A stretch of DNA of 64,000 nucleotides from positions 87,789 to 151,788 of the forward strand of contig JBBSQC010000003.1 in assembly GCA_038258215.1 (NCBI GenBank). The letters run 5' to 3'. The DNA comes from Fodinibacter sp038258215 (GTDB lineage Bacteria; Actinomycetota; Actinomycetes; Actinomycetales; Dermatophilaceae). A model generated the notes under the pieces. The model did no database searches, was not told where the DNA came from, and saw only the letters and a list, made by a program, of their open reading frames with translations. Shown here in pieces: positions 17,819 through 26,302 of the stretch (its first letter is position 1; every line of letters starts with the position of its first letter). The position numbers and the translations under genes were made by a program.

Positions 17819-18625
17819 TCAGCCGAACAGGGCGGCCCACGTCTTAGGTCCGACGTGACCGTCGACCTTCAAGCTGTGAGCCTTCTGGAAGCTCTTGACG
17901 GCGGTCTCGGTGGCCGGGCCGAAGTGCCCGTCGTCGGCGAGACCGGCGCCCAGGGCGTTGAGGCGCTTCTGGATCGCGGTGACCGAAGGGCCCCTGTCGT
18001 CCCGGGTCGCGGACTCCCCCGGGTAGGCGCGCCCCGTGGATCCGGCGAACTTCGCCGCGGCAGTGTGGGATCCGCTCGTGCCCGGGATCATGTGGCCGGC
18101 CATGTCCGCCGCCCACCCGGCATACCTGCGACCCCAGGACTTCGCCAGGACGCTGATCTCGACCTCGCCGATCCGGTTGCGCGAGGGCCAGTCCGTGGAT
18201 CGTATCCGGCCGCCTCCGACCGAGAGCGCAACGTGCCCGTACTTCGAGCCGAGGAAGTACACGGGCACGCCCGCGGGCGGTGTACCGGTCGTGGACAGGT
18301 GGCGGCTCGCCCCGAAGGCGGCGTTGGCGTCGGGGAGACCGTACGAGTGCTGCCCGTCGAGGCATAGCCACACGAAGTGCAGGCATTGGCCGGAGAACCC
18401 CGTCGCGTGGCTTCGGGCACGGGCAACGGACACAGTGGGGCGCTGGAGCCGCGAGATCGACTCGAGCCCGTCCTCCGGTCCCTCCTCGATGTCGCTGACG
18501 TCGACGTCACCCTCGGGGACGTCGGGGGCGGGGTCGCTGTAGCTCTCGGGGTCGGTCTGGTCCGGGAGGTCCGGTTCGGGTGCGGGGCCCTCGACGTCGC
18601 CGATGGGGGTTCCTTCGTCTGACAC
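17819..18625 (-). CDS. CHAP/NlpC-like hydrolase with peptidoglycan-binding domain
   Basis: A 268-residue protein in three parts. Residues about 1-65 are a very acidic, Pro/Asp/Glu-rich disordered head. The middle is a small Cys/His amidase-like domain, with Cys in SGQCLHFVW and His in KYGHVALSVGGG. The last 65 residues are a peptidoglycan_binding_1 domain (VTAIQKRLNALGAG, FGPATETAVKSFQKAHSL, KTWAALFG). GTG at 18625 is chosen because AGGAGG lies 7 nt upstream. No signal peptide is visible, as in phage endolysins, yet no phage genes are nearby. Confidence 0.7.
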   Translation of the reverse strand: MSDEGTPIGDVEGPAPEPDLPDQTDPESYSDPAPDVPEGDVDVSDIEEGPEDGLESISRLQRPTVSVARARSHATGFSGQCLHFVWLCLDGQHSYGLPDANAAFGASRHLSTTGTPPAGVPVYFLGSKYGHVALSVGGGRIRSTDWPSRNRIGEVEISVLAKSWGRRYAGWAADMAGHMIPGTSGSHTAAAKFAGSTGRAYPGESATRDDRGPSVTAIQKRLNALGAGLADDGHFGPATETAVKSFQKAHSLKVDGHVGPKTWAALFG

Positions 18626-18730
18626 GGTCGGCCTCCTGATCGCGATGTGACGATGGCAGCGGAGTCCTTTCATGGTAGGGCTGAAGGGGCCCGGTGCGCC
18701 ATGGCCCGATCCGCCGGACCTCCACCCGTT

Positions 18731-19618
18731 TCAGGTCAACAGGGCCAGCGCGGGGAGGCTGAGGAACCAGCCCGCCTTGAGCCATCCGACCGCACGGTCC
18801 CACGCCACGCGCGGGGGCCGGACGAGGTGCGCGCTGAGTATCGACCCGGCCACACAGGTCAGGGGCAGCACGATCGCGATCCCGTACGATCCCGTGCCGT
18901 CGCCGACGACGAGCGGCCAGGTCGCCACCGCGCCGAACGCCAGGAGCGCGGTGGTGGCCGTCGCGCTCGCCGCCCGAGGACCCCACGAGGTGGCGATGGT
19001 TCGGATCCCCGCCGCCGCGTCGGACTCGACGTCCTGCAGGCACTTGAGCACCTCGTAAGCGACCATGTACCCGAAGATCAGCAGGCCGCCCCTCAGGACA
19101 GCGCCCGGGACGCCATCCCAACCGGCCACGGCGGCAGCGCCGAAGGGGACGGTCGCAGCCGACAGCATGGCGACGGTGAGGTTGCCGAGGAGCACGCTGT
19201 CCTTGAGCCGGAAGGCATAGGTCGCGGAGGCGATCGCGACCGCAGCGGCGACCGCGAGAGCGACCGGGCCGAGTACCGCGGACAGGCCCAGTCCGAGCAC
19301 CAGGAGGGCTGTCGCGAGGCGGTCGGCGGATGCGACCGACAGGCGACCCGACGGGAGGGGCCGCTCCGGCCGGGCGATCCGGTCGACGGCGATGTCGCAC
19401 CGGTCGTTGAGCGCGGTGCCGGCCGCGTGCAGCGAGGCGACCACTGCGACCGCCACGGCCGCGCGGGGCGCCGCGATGTCCCCCGCGAGGTGCGCGCCGA
19501 TGAGGGTCGTCAGTCCCACCGCCACGCAGTTCTCCCACCGGACGAGGCGGAGCACCGCCCTTACGTCCTGGCCGGCGGGGCGGTTCGCGGTGAGGTCGAC
19601 CGGCGACAGGTGTGTCAT
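18731..19618 (-). CDS. UbiA-family membrane prenyltransferase-like protein (second)
   Basis: A 295-residue multi-helix membrane protein of the UbiA superfamily. The first Asp-rich motif is NDRCDIAVDRIARPERPLPSG and the second DVESDAAAGIRT; together they bind prenyl-diphosphate and magnesium, so catalysis looks possible. ATG at 19618 overlaps the preceding UbiA stop by ATGA. It is the last gene of the protease-hydrolase-STAND-UbiA-UbiA operon. Substrate unknown; related proteins make quinones, haem O, or are terpene cyclases. Confidence 0.75.
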   Translation of the reverse strand: MTHLSPVDLTANRPAGQDVRAVLRLVRWENCVAVGLTTLIGAHLAGDIAAPRAAVAVAVVASLHAAGTALNDRCDIAVDRIARPERPLPSGRLSVASADRLATALLVLGLGLSAVLGPVALAVAAAVAIASATYAFRLKDSVLLGNLTVAMLSAATVPFGAAAVAGWDGVPGAVLRGGLLIFGYMVAYEVLKCLQDVESDAAAGIRTIATSWGPRAASATATTALLAFGAVATWPLVVGDGTGSYGIAIVLPLTCVAGSILSAHLVRPPRVAWDRAVGWLKAGWFLSLPALALLT

Positions 19619-20631
19619 GACGCCCGCCGAGGGCGAGCCGGGAGGACGGTTCCCAGCGCGGTGGGGAGCCACGAGTTGGCGGCGATGGGACCGACGACGG
19701 TGACGAGCACGACGGCACCCGTCGCCGCATCGAGGTGAGGGCTCACGGCGAACAGTGGGAGGAGAAGGAGGATGGCGAGGTGGAGCAGGCCGAGACGCCG
19801 CATCCGCCAGCCGTCACCCGCACTGGCCCAGGCGTCGCGGGCGAGCGCCGTCGACGCCACGGCCCCCGCCGCGACGAGCACGAGGGCGATCACGGAGGGC
19901 TGCGGTTCACTGAGCACTGCTGCGAGGACGCTCATGAGCACCCCAGCATGGAGGATGCCGGCGTAGGCCGTGTAGCGACCGTTCACCGCCACGCCGCCGT
20001 CCGGCAGTGGACGCGTTCCGAAGAACAGGGCCGTGGAACGCGCGCCGCACCGCACGTCATTCGCCAGGTCGCGCAGGCTCCCGTGGACGCCGTTGGCCAG
20101 GAGGATGAACACGACGACACCCACGGCCAACCAGACGGTGGTGGCGGTCGGGTCACCCACGGTCAGGGCCCCCCACCAGAGCAACGCCGCCCAGGACAGG
20201 CCTTGCACGAGGTCGGTCAGCATCGGCACGGCGCTCCGCTTGCCCCACACGTCGTAGACGGCCATCGCCGCGTAGGCGACACCCAGCACGGCGACCGACC
20301 CCGCGGTCCCGAACTGAAACGCGAGCCCGAGCCCGAAGGGAACGCAGGCCAGTGCGACGGCGAAGGCCGTTCCCCGGCCGACCCGGCCCGTCACCAGGGG
20401 GAAGGTGGCCCGGCGAGGTTCGGTTCGGTCGACGGGTAGGTCGACCACGTCGTTGAGGACGTAGGCGTATATGTGGAACCCGAGGCCGACGGCCACGACG
20501 AGGGCCAGCGTGCCGGAAGACGGCGGAGAGCTCCTCGTCGTCACGCTGCCCAACCCGGTGAGCAGCGGGCCGAACGTCCCACAAAGGGCCGTCGCGCGCA
20601 CGAAGGACTGCACCTCCTTCCCGGACAGCAT
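19615..20631 (-). CDS. UbiA-family membrane prenyltransferase-like protein (first)
   Basis: A 338-residue multi-helix membrane protein. Asp-rich motifs are NDVVDLPVDRTEPRRATFPL and HGSLRDLANDVRCGARST; the second keeps D-x-x-x-D, so it is probably active. It begins at ATG 20631, with AGGAGG a few nt upstream, only 11 nt after the STAND gene stop. Its stop overlaps the next UbiA gene by ATGA. The two UbiA proteins differ clearly from each other, so this is not a recent duplication. Why they travel with a STAND NTPase is unclear. Confidence 0.75.
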   Translation of the reverse strand: MLSGKEVQSFVRATALCGTFGPLLTGLGSVTTRSSPPSSGTLALVVAVGLGFHIYAYVLNDVVDLPVDRTEPRRATFPLVTGRVGRGTAFAVALACVPFGLGLAFQFGTAGSVAVLGVAYAAMAVYDVWGKRSAVPMLTDLVQGLSWAALLWWGALTVGDPTATTVWLAVGVVVFILLANGVHGSLRDLANDVRCGARSTALFFGTRPLPDGGVAVNGRYTAYAGILHAGVLMSVLAAVLSEPQPSVIALVLVAAGAVASTALARDAWASAGDGWRMRRLGLLHLAILLLLPLFAVSPHLDAATGAVVLVTVVGPIAANSWLPTALGTVLPARPRRAS

Positions 20632-20642
20632 CCATCCCTCCT

Positions 20643-23600
20643 TCAGGTCGTCCACCGGATCAGCTCGTAGTCGGCCTCCCGCACCATGCGCAGCACGACG
20701 CCGGTGTACGTCGACAGGAACGACTTCGCCGAGCGCGCCTCGACGAGGGCGGTCAGGCCGCCCTGCAGCAGCTGACGGCGCATCTGCGGATGATGCACCG
20801 ACTGGTGGATCGCGTTCTTGTACAGGCCGAGCCACCAGACGTAGCGCCAGACGCATTGGACGTCGGTGGCGGAGACGACCTCCTCGCGCAGGTCTTGGAG
20901 GTCCCGCGCGGCGAGCGCCTGGTCGACGGTGTCGGGATGGGCGACTCGGACGACGGAGAGGCACTGCACGAGGCTGGTGCGCAGCTCCGGGCCGGGGTTC
21001 TGCAGGACGGGGGCAAGGACACCCAGCACGAGGTCCGGGTGCTTCATTCCCACCGGCCCCAGGCACTCGATGACGCGCCGTCTCGTCGCCTCGTCCACCT
21101 CGCCGTCGGCGCCGCCCAGCATGTCCGCCACGAACGGCAGCTGCGGGAGTCCGCCCTCCTCGCACGCGGTCGCCAGGGGCATGAGGGTGACGTCGAATCC
21201 TTGGAGCGCTCCCGTTCCGGGCGCCCGGAACGCTGCAGCGTCCTCGACGAGGAGGCGACGGGTGAGCTTGTCGACGACCTCGGTCCAGCCGGCCGCCGCC
21301 TCGGGGAGGCGGGTCGTGAAGCCGAGCAACGTCCAGAGCCTTGCCTCCCCGGTTCCGACGTCGAACAACCGGTTCGCCAGCTCCGCGGTCCTCGCGAGGT
21401 CCACGTGCGCGTGGACGTTGATGACCATGGCCGCCGTCACCCGCAAGAGGGGGATCGGTGAGGCCAGGAGCGCGCCGAGGTCCGCCTCGACCGGCTGCGG
21501 GTCGACGTCGGGGTCGAGGGCGGGGAGAACGCGAGTCACCCGGGCAGCCTCCTCCGGCGGCACGTCGAGGGCCTGTGGTCCGGTACCGGTGGCAGGGTCA
21601 CCCAGCCATGCCGTCTCCGCGATGCGGCGCGAGAACGCTCCCGACACGACGGCCTTGAGCAGCGGTTCCAGGGCAGGCTTGTTGACCAGGCCCAGGTGGA
21701 GGCGGTCCCGGAGCGTCCGCTGCCACAGGTCACTGGTGCTGCGAGTGACCTCGGGCAGCTCGCAGTGGTTGGCATACACCGCGATCGAGAGGTCGGTGAG
21801 GAACTCCAGCCGGGGGCGGCTGCGGCGCGGAGCCGTGGCAGAGACCTGCTCGACGATCCGGTTCATGACCTCCGTCGCCACGTTCTCCTGGCCGCTGCGC
21901 CACAGCAGGTACAGCGCGACGACGGTCGCCCGGCGCGTGTCCTCGTCCGGGGACGACGCGACGTCGACAAAGAGGTCGAGGGCCGCGGCGCCCAGGAACC
22001 GCATCGCGTTCAGCGCCACCCCCCGCTCGGTGGGCTCACCGTGGAGCAGGGCGACGAGGACCTCGCGGGTCGCGGCCCGGTCGACGGCGTGGACCCGCAC
22101 CAGGGTCTCGACCGCGATCGCGCGCACCGGGGGGCGGGGGTCGCGGGCCAGCACGCTGACGACCTCGAGCGTCCTGCCGAGCGGTCGATGTTCGAGCAGC
22201 AGCGCGATGCAGGCGCGCACGTCGCGTGCGTAGGGGTTGCCCGTACGCGCCCTCTCCTGTTGGGCGGCATGGAACTGCGGCGAGCCGAGCAGGCTCGTGA
22301 TGCGGTCGAGGTCCCGGTCGGCCTCCACGCGTGAGCCACCTGCGCCCAGCGACAGCGCGACGGCGCGTTCGAGGTGCTGCAGCACGTTGCGCACGCCGTA
22401 GTCGTCGACGGCCGCCCACCCGCTGGCGCCCTCGGCCGCGGCCAGGTAGTGCTCGGCGACGACCCGGTGCCACCGGGCCGGGTTGATGAACCACGGGTTG
22501 GAGCTGACGGACCCTTGGCGGCGGACCCCCCGCTCGCCGAGGAACTCGACCATCGAGCGGTGGAAGAGCCGCCATCCGTCGTGGAGGTCGTCGTAGCGCA
22601 CGAGTGGCGCGAGGTCGGTGAGGCGCCGGCTCAGCATCCCCTCGTCCTGCGCACCCGACCACGCCGCCAGTGCGGTGACCGGTGCCGCGCCGAACGCGAC
22701 GGTGACGAGGGACAACAGCGGCTGCTGGTCGGTGTCCCACGTGGACTCGTGCTTCTGCCGCAGGCGCGTGAGGGACGCGTCGTAGAGACCGCCCAGGGTC
22801 CGGGGAAGCCCGCCGAGGTCTGTCGCCTCACGCACTCCTGCCGCGACCTCGTCGAGGAGGTACACGGCGTACGCGAAGTTTCCCTCGGCCGCCACGACCA
22901 CCTCCTCGACCGCGTCCTGGGCACCGGGTGCGGACGGGCCGAGACGTGCGGTGACGTAGCTGCGCAGGTCGGTCTCGGAGTCGGAGCGCGACTCCTCGGC
23001 CGACAGGTCGAGGTAGGTGACCAGCCCGCTCCCGTCGTCGAGAGCGTCGAGGATCTCCGACTGCCGTCGGGTCCCCACGAGGAGGTGCACGCCCGGCACG
23101 CTGAGTAGCGCCCGCAAGAGGTCCACCACCGTCTGGCCGCTCGCGGTCACCGCTTCGTCCAGCCCGTCCACGAGGACGGCTATGCCGAGGTCCTGCCGCT
23201 GCACCATGACACGGGTCAGCGGGGCGACGACGCTGGTGCGGAACACCTCGAGCGTGTCCAGCCCCTCCAGAGTCAGGTTCTCGATGCCCTTGACCACCGA
23301 GTCCGTCGCGGTGAAGGTCTGGTTGATGGTCACATGCGGGGTCAGGGCCTGGAGGGCGGCGGTGTAGCCGTCGACCTGGGCGAGCTGCCGGGCGAGGCTC
23401 TCGGTGAACTGGCGGGGGTCGACCGACCCCCGCTCCCACTGCAGGGCACAGAAGTGCACGACGTTCCAGCCAACGCGGAGCCGGGACAGCGCCTCGGCCG
23501 TCTCGCTCCGTGCGGGAGGCGGCCCGGCGCCGACCAGCCACGCCGCCAAGGCCGACTTCCCGGTGCCGGGATCGCCGGTCAGGACCAGCAGCGAGGTTCG

Positions 23601-23711
23601 CTCCGCGAGCCAGGCGTCGACGGCCTCGAGCGCCCACGACCGACCGGTGAAACGGGTGCTGCCGGAGACCAGCCGGGGCGGGATCTCGCTCGGGGGCTGG
23701 GCGTCATCCAC
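20643..23711 (-). CDS. STAND-type NTPase with HEAT-like repeats
   Basis: A 1022-residue signalling NTPase. Walker A is GDPGTGKS (46-53) and Walker B IAVLVDGLDEA (177-187), followed by sensor GTRR (213-216), as in NACHT/AAA STAND proteins. Between them, residues 126-152, lies a beta-rich insert (HVTINQTFTATDS..VVKGIENLT) that resembles a segment in the protease two genes upstream. The second half (about 480-1000) is alpha-helical with HEAT-like repeats such as PPVRAIAVETLVRVHAV and RRATVVALYLLW, suited to sensing. Such proteins oligomerise on ligand binding and activate effectors. It sits 33 nt after the hydrolase gene and 11 nt before UbiA. Confidence 0.8.
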   Translation of the reverse strand: MDDAQPPSEIPPRLVSGSTRFTGRSWALEAVDAWLAERTSLLVLTGDPGTGKSALAAWLVGAGPPPARSETAEALSRLRVGWNVVHFCALQWERGSVDPRQFTESLARQLAQVDGYTAALQALTPHVTINQTFTATDSVVKGIENLTLEGLDTLEVFRTSVVAPLTRVMVQRQDLGIAVLVDGLDEAVTASGQTVVDLLRALLSVPGVHLLVGTRRQSEILDALDDGSGLVTYLDLSAEESRSDSETDLRSYVTARLGPSAPGAQDAVEEVVVAAEGNFAYAVYLLDEVAAGVREATDLGGLPRTLGGLYDASLTRLRQKHESTWDTDQQPLLSLVTVAFGAAPVTALAAWSGAQDEGMLSRRLTDLAPLVRYDDLHDGWRLFHRSMVEFLGERGVRRQGSVSSNPWFINPARWHRVVAEHYLAAAEGASGWAAVDDYGVRNVLQHLERAVALSLGAGGSRVEADRDLDRITSLLGSPQFHAAQQERARTGNPYARDVRACIALLLEHRPLGRTLEVVSVLARDPRPPVRAIAVETLVRVHAVDRAATREVLVALLHGEPTERGVALNAMRFLGAAALDLFVDVASSPDEDTRRATVVALYLLWRSGQENVATEVMNRIVEQVSATAPRRSRPRLEFLTDLSIAVYANHCELPEVTRSTSDLWQRTLRDRLHLGLVNKPALEPLLKAVVSGAFSRRIAETAWLGDPATGTGPQALDVPPEEAARVTRVLPALDPDVDPQPVEADLGALLASPIPLLRVTAAMVINVHAHVDLARTAELANRLFDVGTGEARLWTLLGFTTRLPEAAAGWTEVVDKLTRRLLVEDAAAFRAPGTGALQGFDVTLMPLATACEEGGLPQLPFVADMLGGADGEVDEATRRRVIECLGPVGMKHPDLVLGVLAPVLQNPGPELRTSLVQCLSVVRVAHPDTVDQALAARDLQDLREEVVSATDVQCVWRYVWWLGLYKNAIHQSVHHPQMRRQLLQGGLTALVEARSAKSFLSTYTGVVLRMVREADYELIRWTT

Positions 23712-23744
23712 GGCAACCCCGTCACTCGGAACGGGAGGGAGGTC

Positions 23745-24602
23745 TCATCGGGCTAGTGCCCTGCCGATGTGCTCGGCGACCGACGGGTGGGACAGATAGC
23801 TCGCGATCGAGTGCGGCTCGGCGTCGTTCTCCACCTCGACGTCCATCACCTTCGGGGACCCCCACTTCGGCGCGAGCGGGTGTCCCAGCGCGACGATGTC
23901 GTTGACGTCGAACGTGCTGACCCACGGCACCTCAGGGTTCTGGCGGGCGTCCGGGAGCAGGTTCTTGCGGACCGCGTCGATCCCCAGCGGTGAGCCGGCC
24001 GTCACCCACAGCCTCGTTCGACCCCGCAGCTCCGCATCCGCAAGGAGGTCCCGGGCGACCACCGTGCCCAGGCTGTGCGTCACGAGGATCACGTCCCGAT
24101 CGGGGGGGATGTCCGGCCGCACGCACGACAGGACCGCGTCACGGCCGACCGTGAGGTAGACGGCCACGTCCCGCACATGCTCGGTGATGATCGCCTGGTC
24201 GACCCGGGTTCGGCGCGACAGGGAGTCCAGGACCCGTCGGGCGACTCCCCAGGACAACACGGAGTCCAGCCCCTCCTGCTCGATCACGGCGACGCCCGCC
24301 TCCCGGGCTTGGTCCTTCAGCAGCTCGCGCTCGACCTGGCCGACCTGCTTGGGGAGCGTCGGGTGGAAGGGCCCCGGCTGGTCGGTGGTCGACTCGAGCC
24401 GGATGGGGGCGGCCGCCGTGGCCGCGGTGACGTGGTAGAGCTCGTTGCCGTAGAACGGCATCACGACGTCGTCTCGGTCGACCGACGGCAGACCTGCCGC
24501 GCGCAGGCCGATGTCGAGGCCGTCGAGCCACTGGCGCTTCAGTTCCCGGACGTCCTTGAACTCCTGGCTGCGGCCGTGGACCAGGACGATGACGGGGTTC
24601 AT
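23745..24602 (-). CDS. alpha/beta hydrolase, candidate effector of the conflict operon
   Basis: A 285-residue alpha/beta hydrolase. It starts directly with the oxyanion-type strand NPVIVLVHGRSQ. The nucleophile elbow is VTHSLGTVVA (Ser177), a likely acid is in FDVNDIVALGHPL (Asp235), and the catalytic His is probably His264 in EPHSIASYL. All three residues are present, so it should be active, perhaps as lipase, esterase or NAD-type hydrolase. The ATG has GGAGG 6 nt upstream, inside a 17-bp tandem duplication that also covers the protease stop. No signal peptide. Confidence 0.7.
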   Translation of the reverse strand: MNPVIVLVHGRSQEFKDVRELKRQWLDGLDIGLRAAGLPSVDRDDVVMPFYGNELYHVTAATAAAPIRLESTTDQPGPFHPTLPKQVGQVERELLKDQAREAGVAVIEQEGLDSVLSWGVARRVLDSLSRRTRVDQAIITEHVRDVAVYLTVGRDAVLSCVRPDIPPDRDVILVTHSLGTVVARDLLADAELRGRTRLWVTAGSPLGIDAVRKNLLPDARQNPEVPWVSTFDVNDIVALGHPLAPKWGSPKVMDVEVENDAEPHSIASYLSHPSVAEHIGRALAR

Positions 24603-24630
24603 GGTGCCTCCAGGTTCATGGTGCCTCCAG
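24597..24630. repeat. 17-bp tandem duplication at the protease/hydrolase junction
   Basis: Two identical 17-bp units, GTTCATGGTGCCTCCAG, lie end to end (24597-24613 and 24614-24630). Read on the minus strand each carries GGAGG plus ATG. The first copy read holds the protease stop (ATGA); the second holds the hydrolase start. The duplication changed a probable ATGA overlap into a 13-nt gap. Confidence 0.9.
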
Positions 24631-26103
24631 TGGGGACAGGGCGGCGTCCACGAGGGCGCGCGTCGATGGGTTGAGCTCGGCAGACCTCAGGCGGGCGATG
24701 ATGCGACTGACCCGCGCGCCCTCGTTGGCGGTCGACGCCTCGTCCCCCCGGGGGGCCTCGGTGTCCGGGATGCCGGCGTGGTGCAGACCGACCATCTCCC
24801 ACTGGTCGTTGAACACCGGGGATCCGGAGGAGCCGCGACGGGTGTCGCTCGTGTACCTGAGCCAGTCGTCGTCCTGGTCGACGAGCCGGTTGGCCCGGAT
24901 GGACACCCGCGCGCGCTCGCCCTTCGCGTGGCCGATGACGTTGACCCGCTCGCCGAGGAGGATCTTGCCTGGCTCCGCGATGAGGGGGACCGGTCGACGG
25001 GGGCCGAGGGGCGTCAACGCCGTGAGCGCCACCACGGCGAAGTCGAGGTCCTCGTCGGAGAAGTACCCTGCCCCGGCGTCGAGCGCGACTGCGTGCTCGG
25101 CGCGCGGCCCCCCGTTCTCGTCGTGGCCGTAGTCGAACAGCGCGGACGCGCCCCGCGCCGCCTCGGCATCCGGCAGGACGTGGTGGTTGGTCATGAGCAG
25201 CCCGGGAGAGATGAGGACGCCCGTGCCCAGCGGCTCCATCACGGCGCCCTGAGGTGTGCGGGCCACGAGGGCGACGGCGGAGGCCGCGCGTAGGCCGGCA
25301 GCGAGGAAGTGCGTCCACAGGGAGTCGTCCTCGTCGACGATGCCCTCGAGGCCCAGCCCCCTCTCGCGCAGCCGCGCTTCCCGTTCGGAGAGCTGTTGGG
25401 CCGAGTTGACGGTCGCCATGTCGCCGGCGGCCGCTGCGCGTCGGACGCGCTCGATCTCGTCTTTGGACCGGTCCCATCGGTCCTTCGCATCCCGCGCGAT
25501 GGCCGGGTCGACGGGCGGCTGGTGCTGGGGGGCGTCGCTCCCGATCGTCACGGTGCCGATCCCCGTGACCGTCGAGCCCGTGACGTCGGTGATGGTCTGG
25601 CTCGCGGTGACGTGGCTGCCGTCGCCGATGGCCACCGCCTCGATCGCGGTCACGGTGCTGTCCGTGACCGTGCCCAGCAGCTGCGTGAAGTCCAGGTCGG
25701 CACCCGTCCGCCCGCGCTGTTCGCCCCGGAAGGTGAGGGGCTGTCCGTAGATCCCCTCCAGCAGATCACGCAGGGTCACGGCGCTCGGCGGAAGGGCCCG
25801 GCCCTCGTCGGGCAGCGGCTCCCACTCCTGGGCGAAGGGGGCGAGGGACGTCGCGAGCGCCTGCAGCTGCGCGACCGCCTGCCCCACACGCGAGGCGTCG
25901 GCGCCGCCGGCGACCGGCGGCGCGGCGTGGGCGGTGCTGTGCGGGAGGGCGACGTCGAGCGACTCGCCCTCCGCGACGTCGCTTGCGCTCCGCCGGCGCT
26001 TGTTCCACGCCTGGAGAAGGGCATTGGCTTGTTGGAAGAGGAACTTGACGCCCTCCGTCACGACCGGTGCGCCGATCACCGCGAGCGATAGTGGGTCCGA
26101 CAT
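24616..26103 (-). CDS. trypsin-like serine protease with beta-repeat linker
   Basis: A 495-residue protein. Residues 1-40 are hydrophobic then amphipathic and basic (SDPLSLAVIGAPVVTEGVKF, KRRR). A helical part follows, then at 145-190 two copies of a motif of the type DSTVTAIEAVAIG and GSTVTGIGTVTIG. A charged helix (200-250) leads to an S1-type peptidase with His308 (TNHHVL), Asp354 (DLDFAVVAL) and Ser426 (GSSGSP). It is the first gene of the conflict operon; ATG at 26103 has only a weak ribosome site. Activation by the STAND partner is inferred from analogy with protease-containing AVAST systems. Confidence 0.8.
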   Translation of the reverse strand: MSDPLSLAVIGAPVVTEGVKFLFQQANALLQAWNKRRRSASDVAEGESLDVALPHSTAHAAPPVAGGADASRVGQAVAQLQALATSLAPFAQEWEPLPDEGRALPPSAVTLRDLLEGIYGQPLTFRGEQRGRTGADLDFTQLLGTVTDSTVTAIEAVAIGDGSHVTASQTITDVTGSTVTGIGTVTIGSDAPQHQPPVDPAIARDAKDRWDRSKDEIERVRRAAAAGDMATVNSAQQLSEREARLRERGLGLEGIVDEDDSLWTHFLAAGLRAASAVALVARTPQGAVMEPLGTGVLISPGLLMTNHHVLPDAEAARGASALFDYGHDENGGPRAEHAVALDAGAGYFSDEDLDFAVVALTALTPLGPRRPVPLIAEPGKILLGERVNVIGHAKGERARVSIRANRLVDQDDDWLRYTSDTRRGSSGSPVFNDQWEMVGLHHAGIPDTEAPRGDEASTANEGARVSRIIARLRSAELNPSTRALVDAALSPLEAP

Positions 26104-26302
26104 AAGCCACCCCGAGGTCAGACGTCCCGCGTCCGGCAGCCCTTCAGCGGGTGAATCCTCTTCAGGGTATCGGCGTGGACCACCCGGGCGGAAGAGCGCT
26201 CGCACCGACCTCACCGAGCCAGGTCCAGACCGGCGGCGTGTGGTCCACTTCCCGGGTCACGGGCTCGAGTGCGCGACCCGACACGCCCGGTATCCCGCTG
26301 GG

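Noticed and set aside
18731..20631. The UbiA pair as a menaquinone or chlorophyll-type synthesis unit
   Set aside because: No other genes of these pathways are near, and their spacing ties them to the STAND operon instead.
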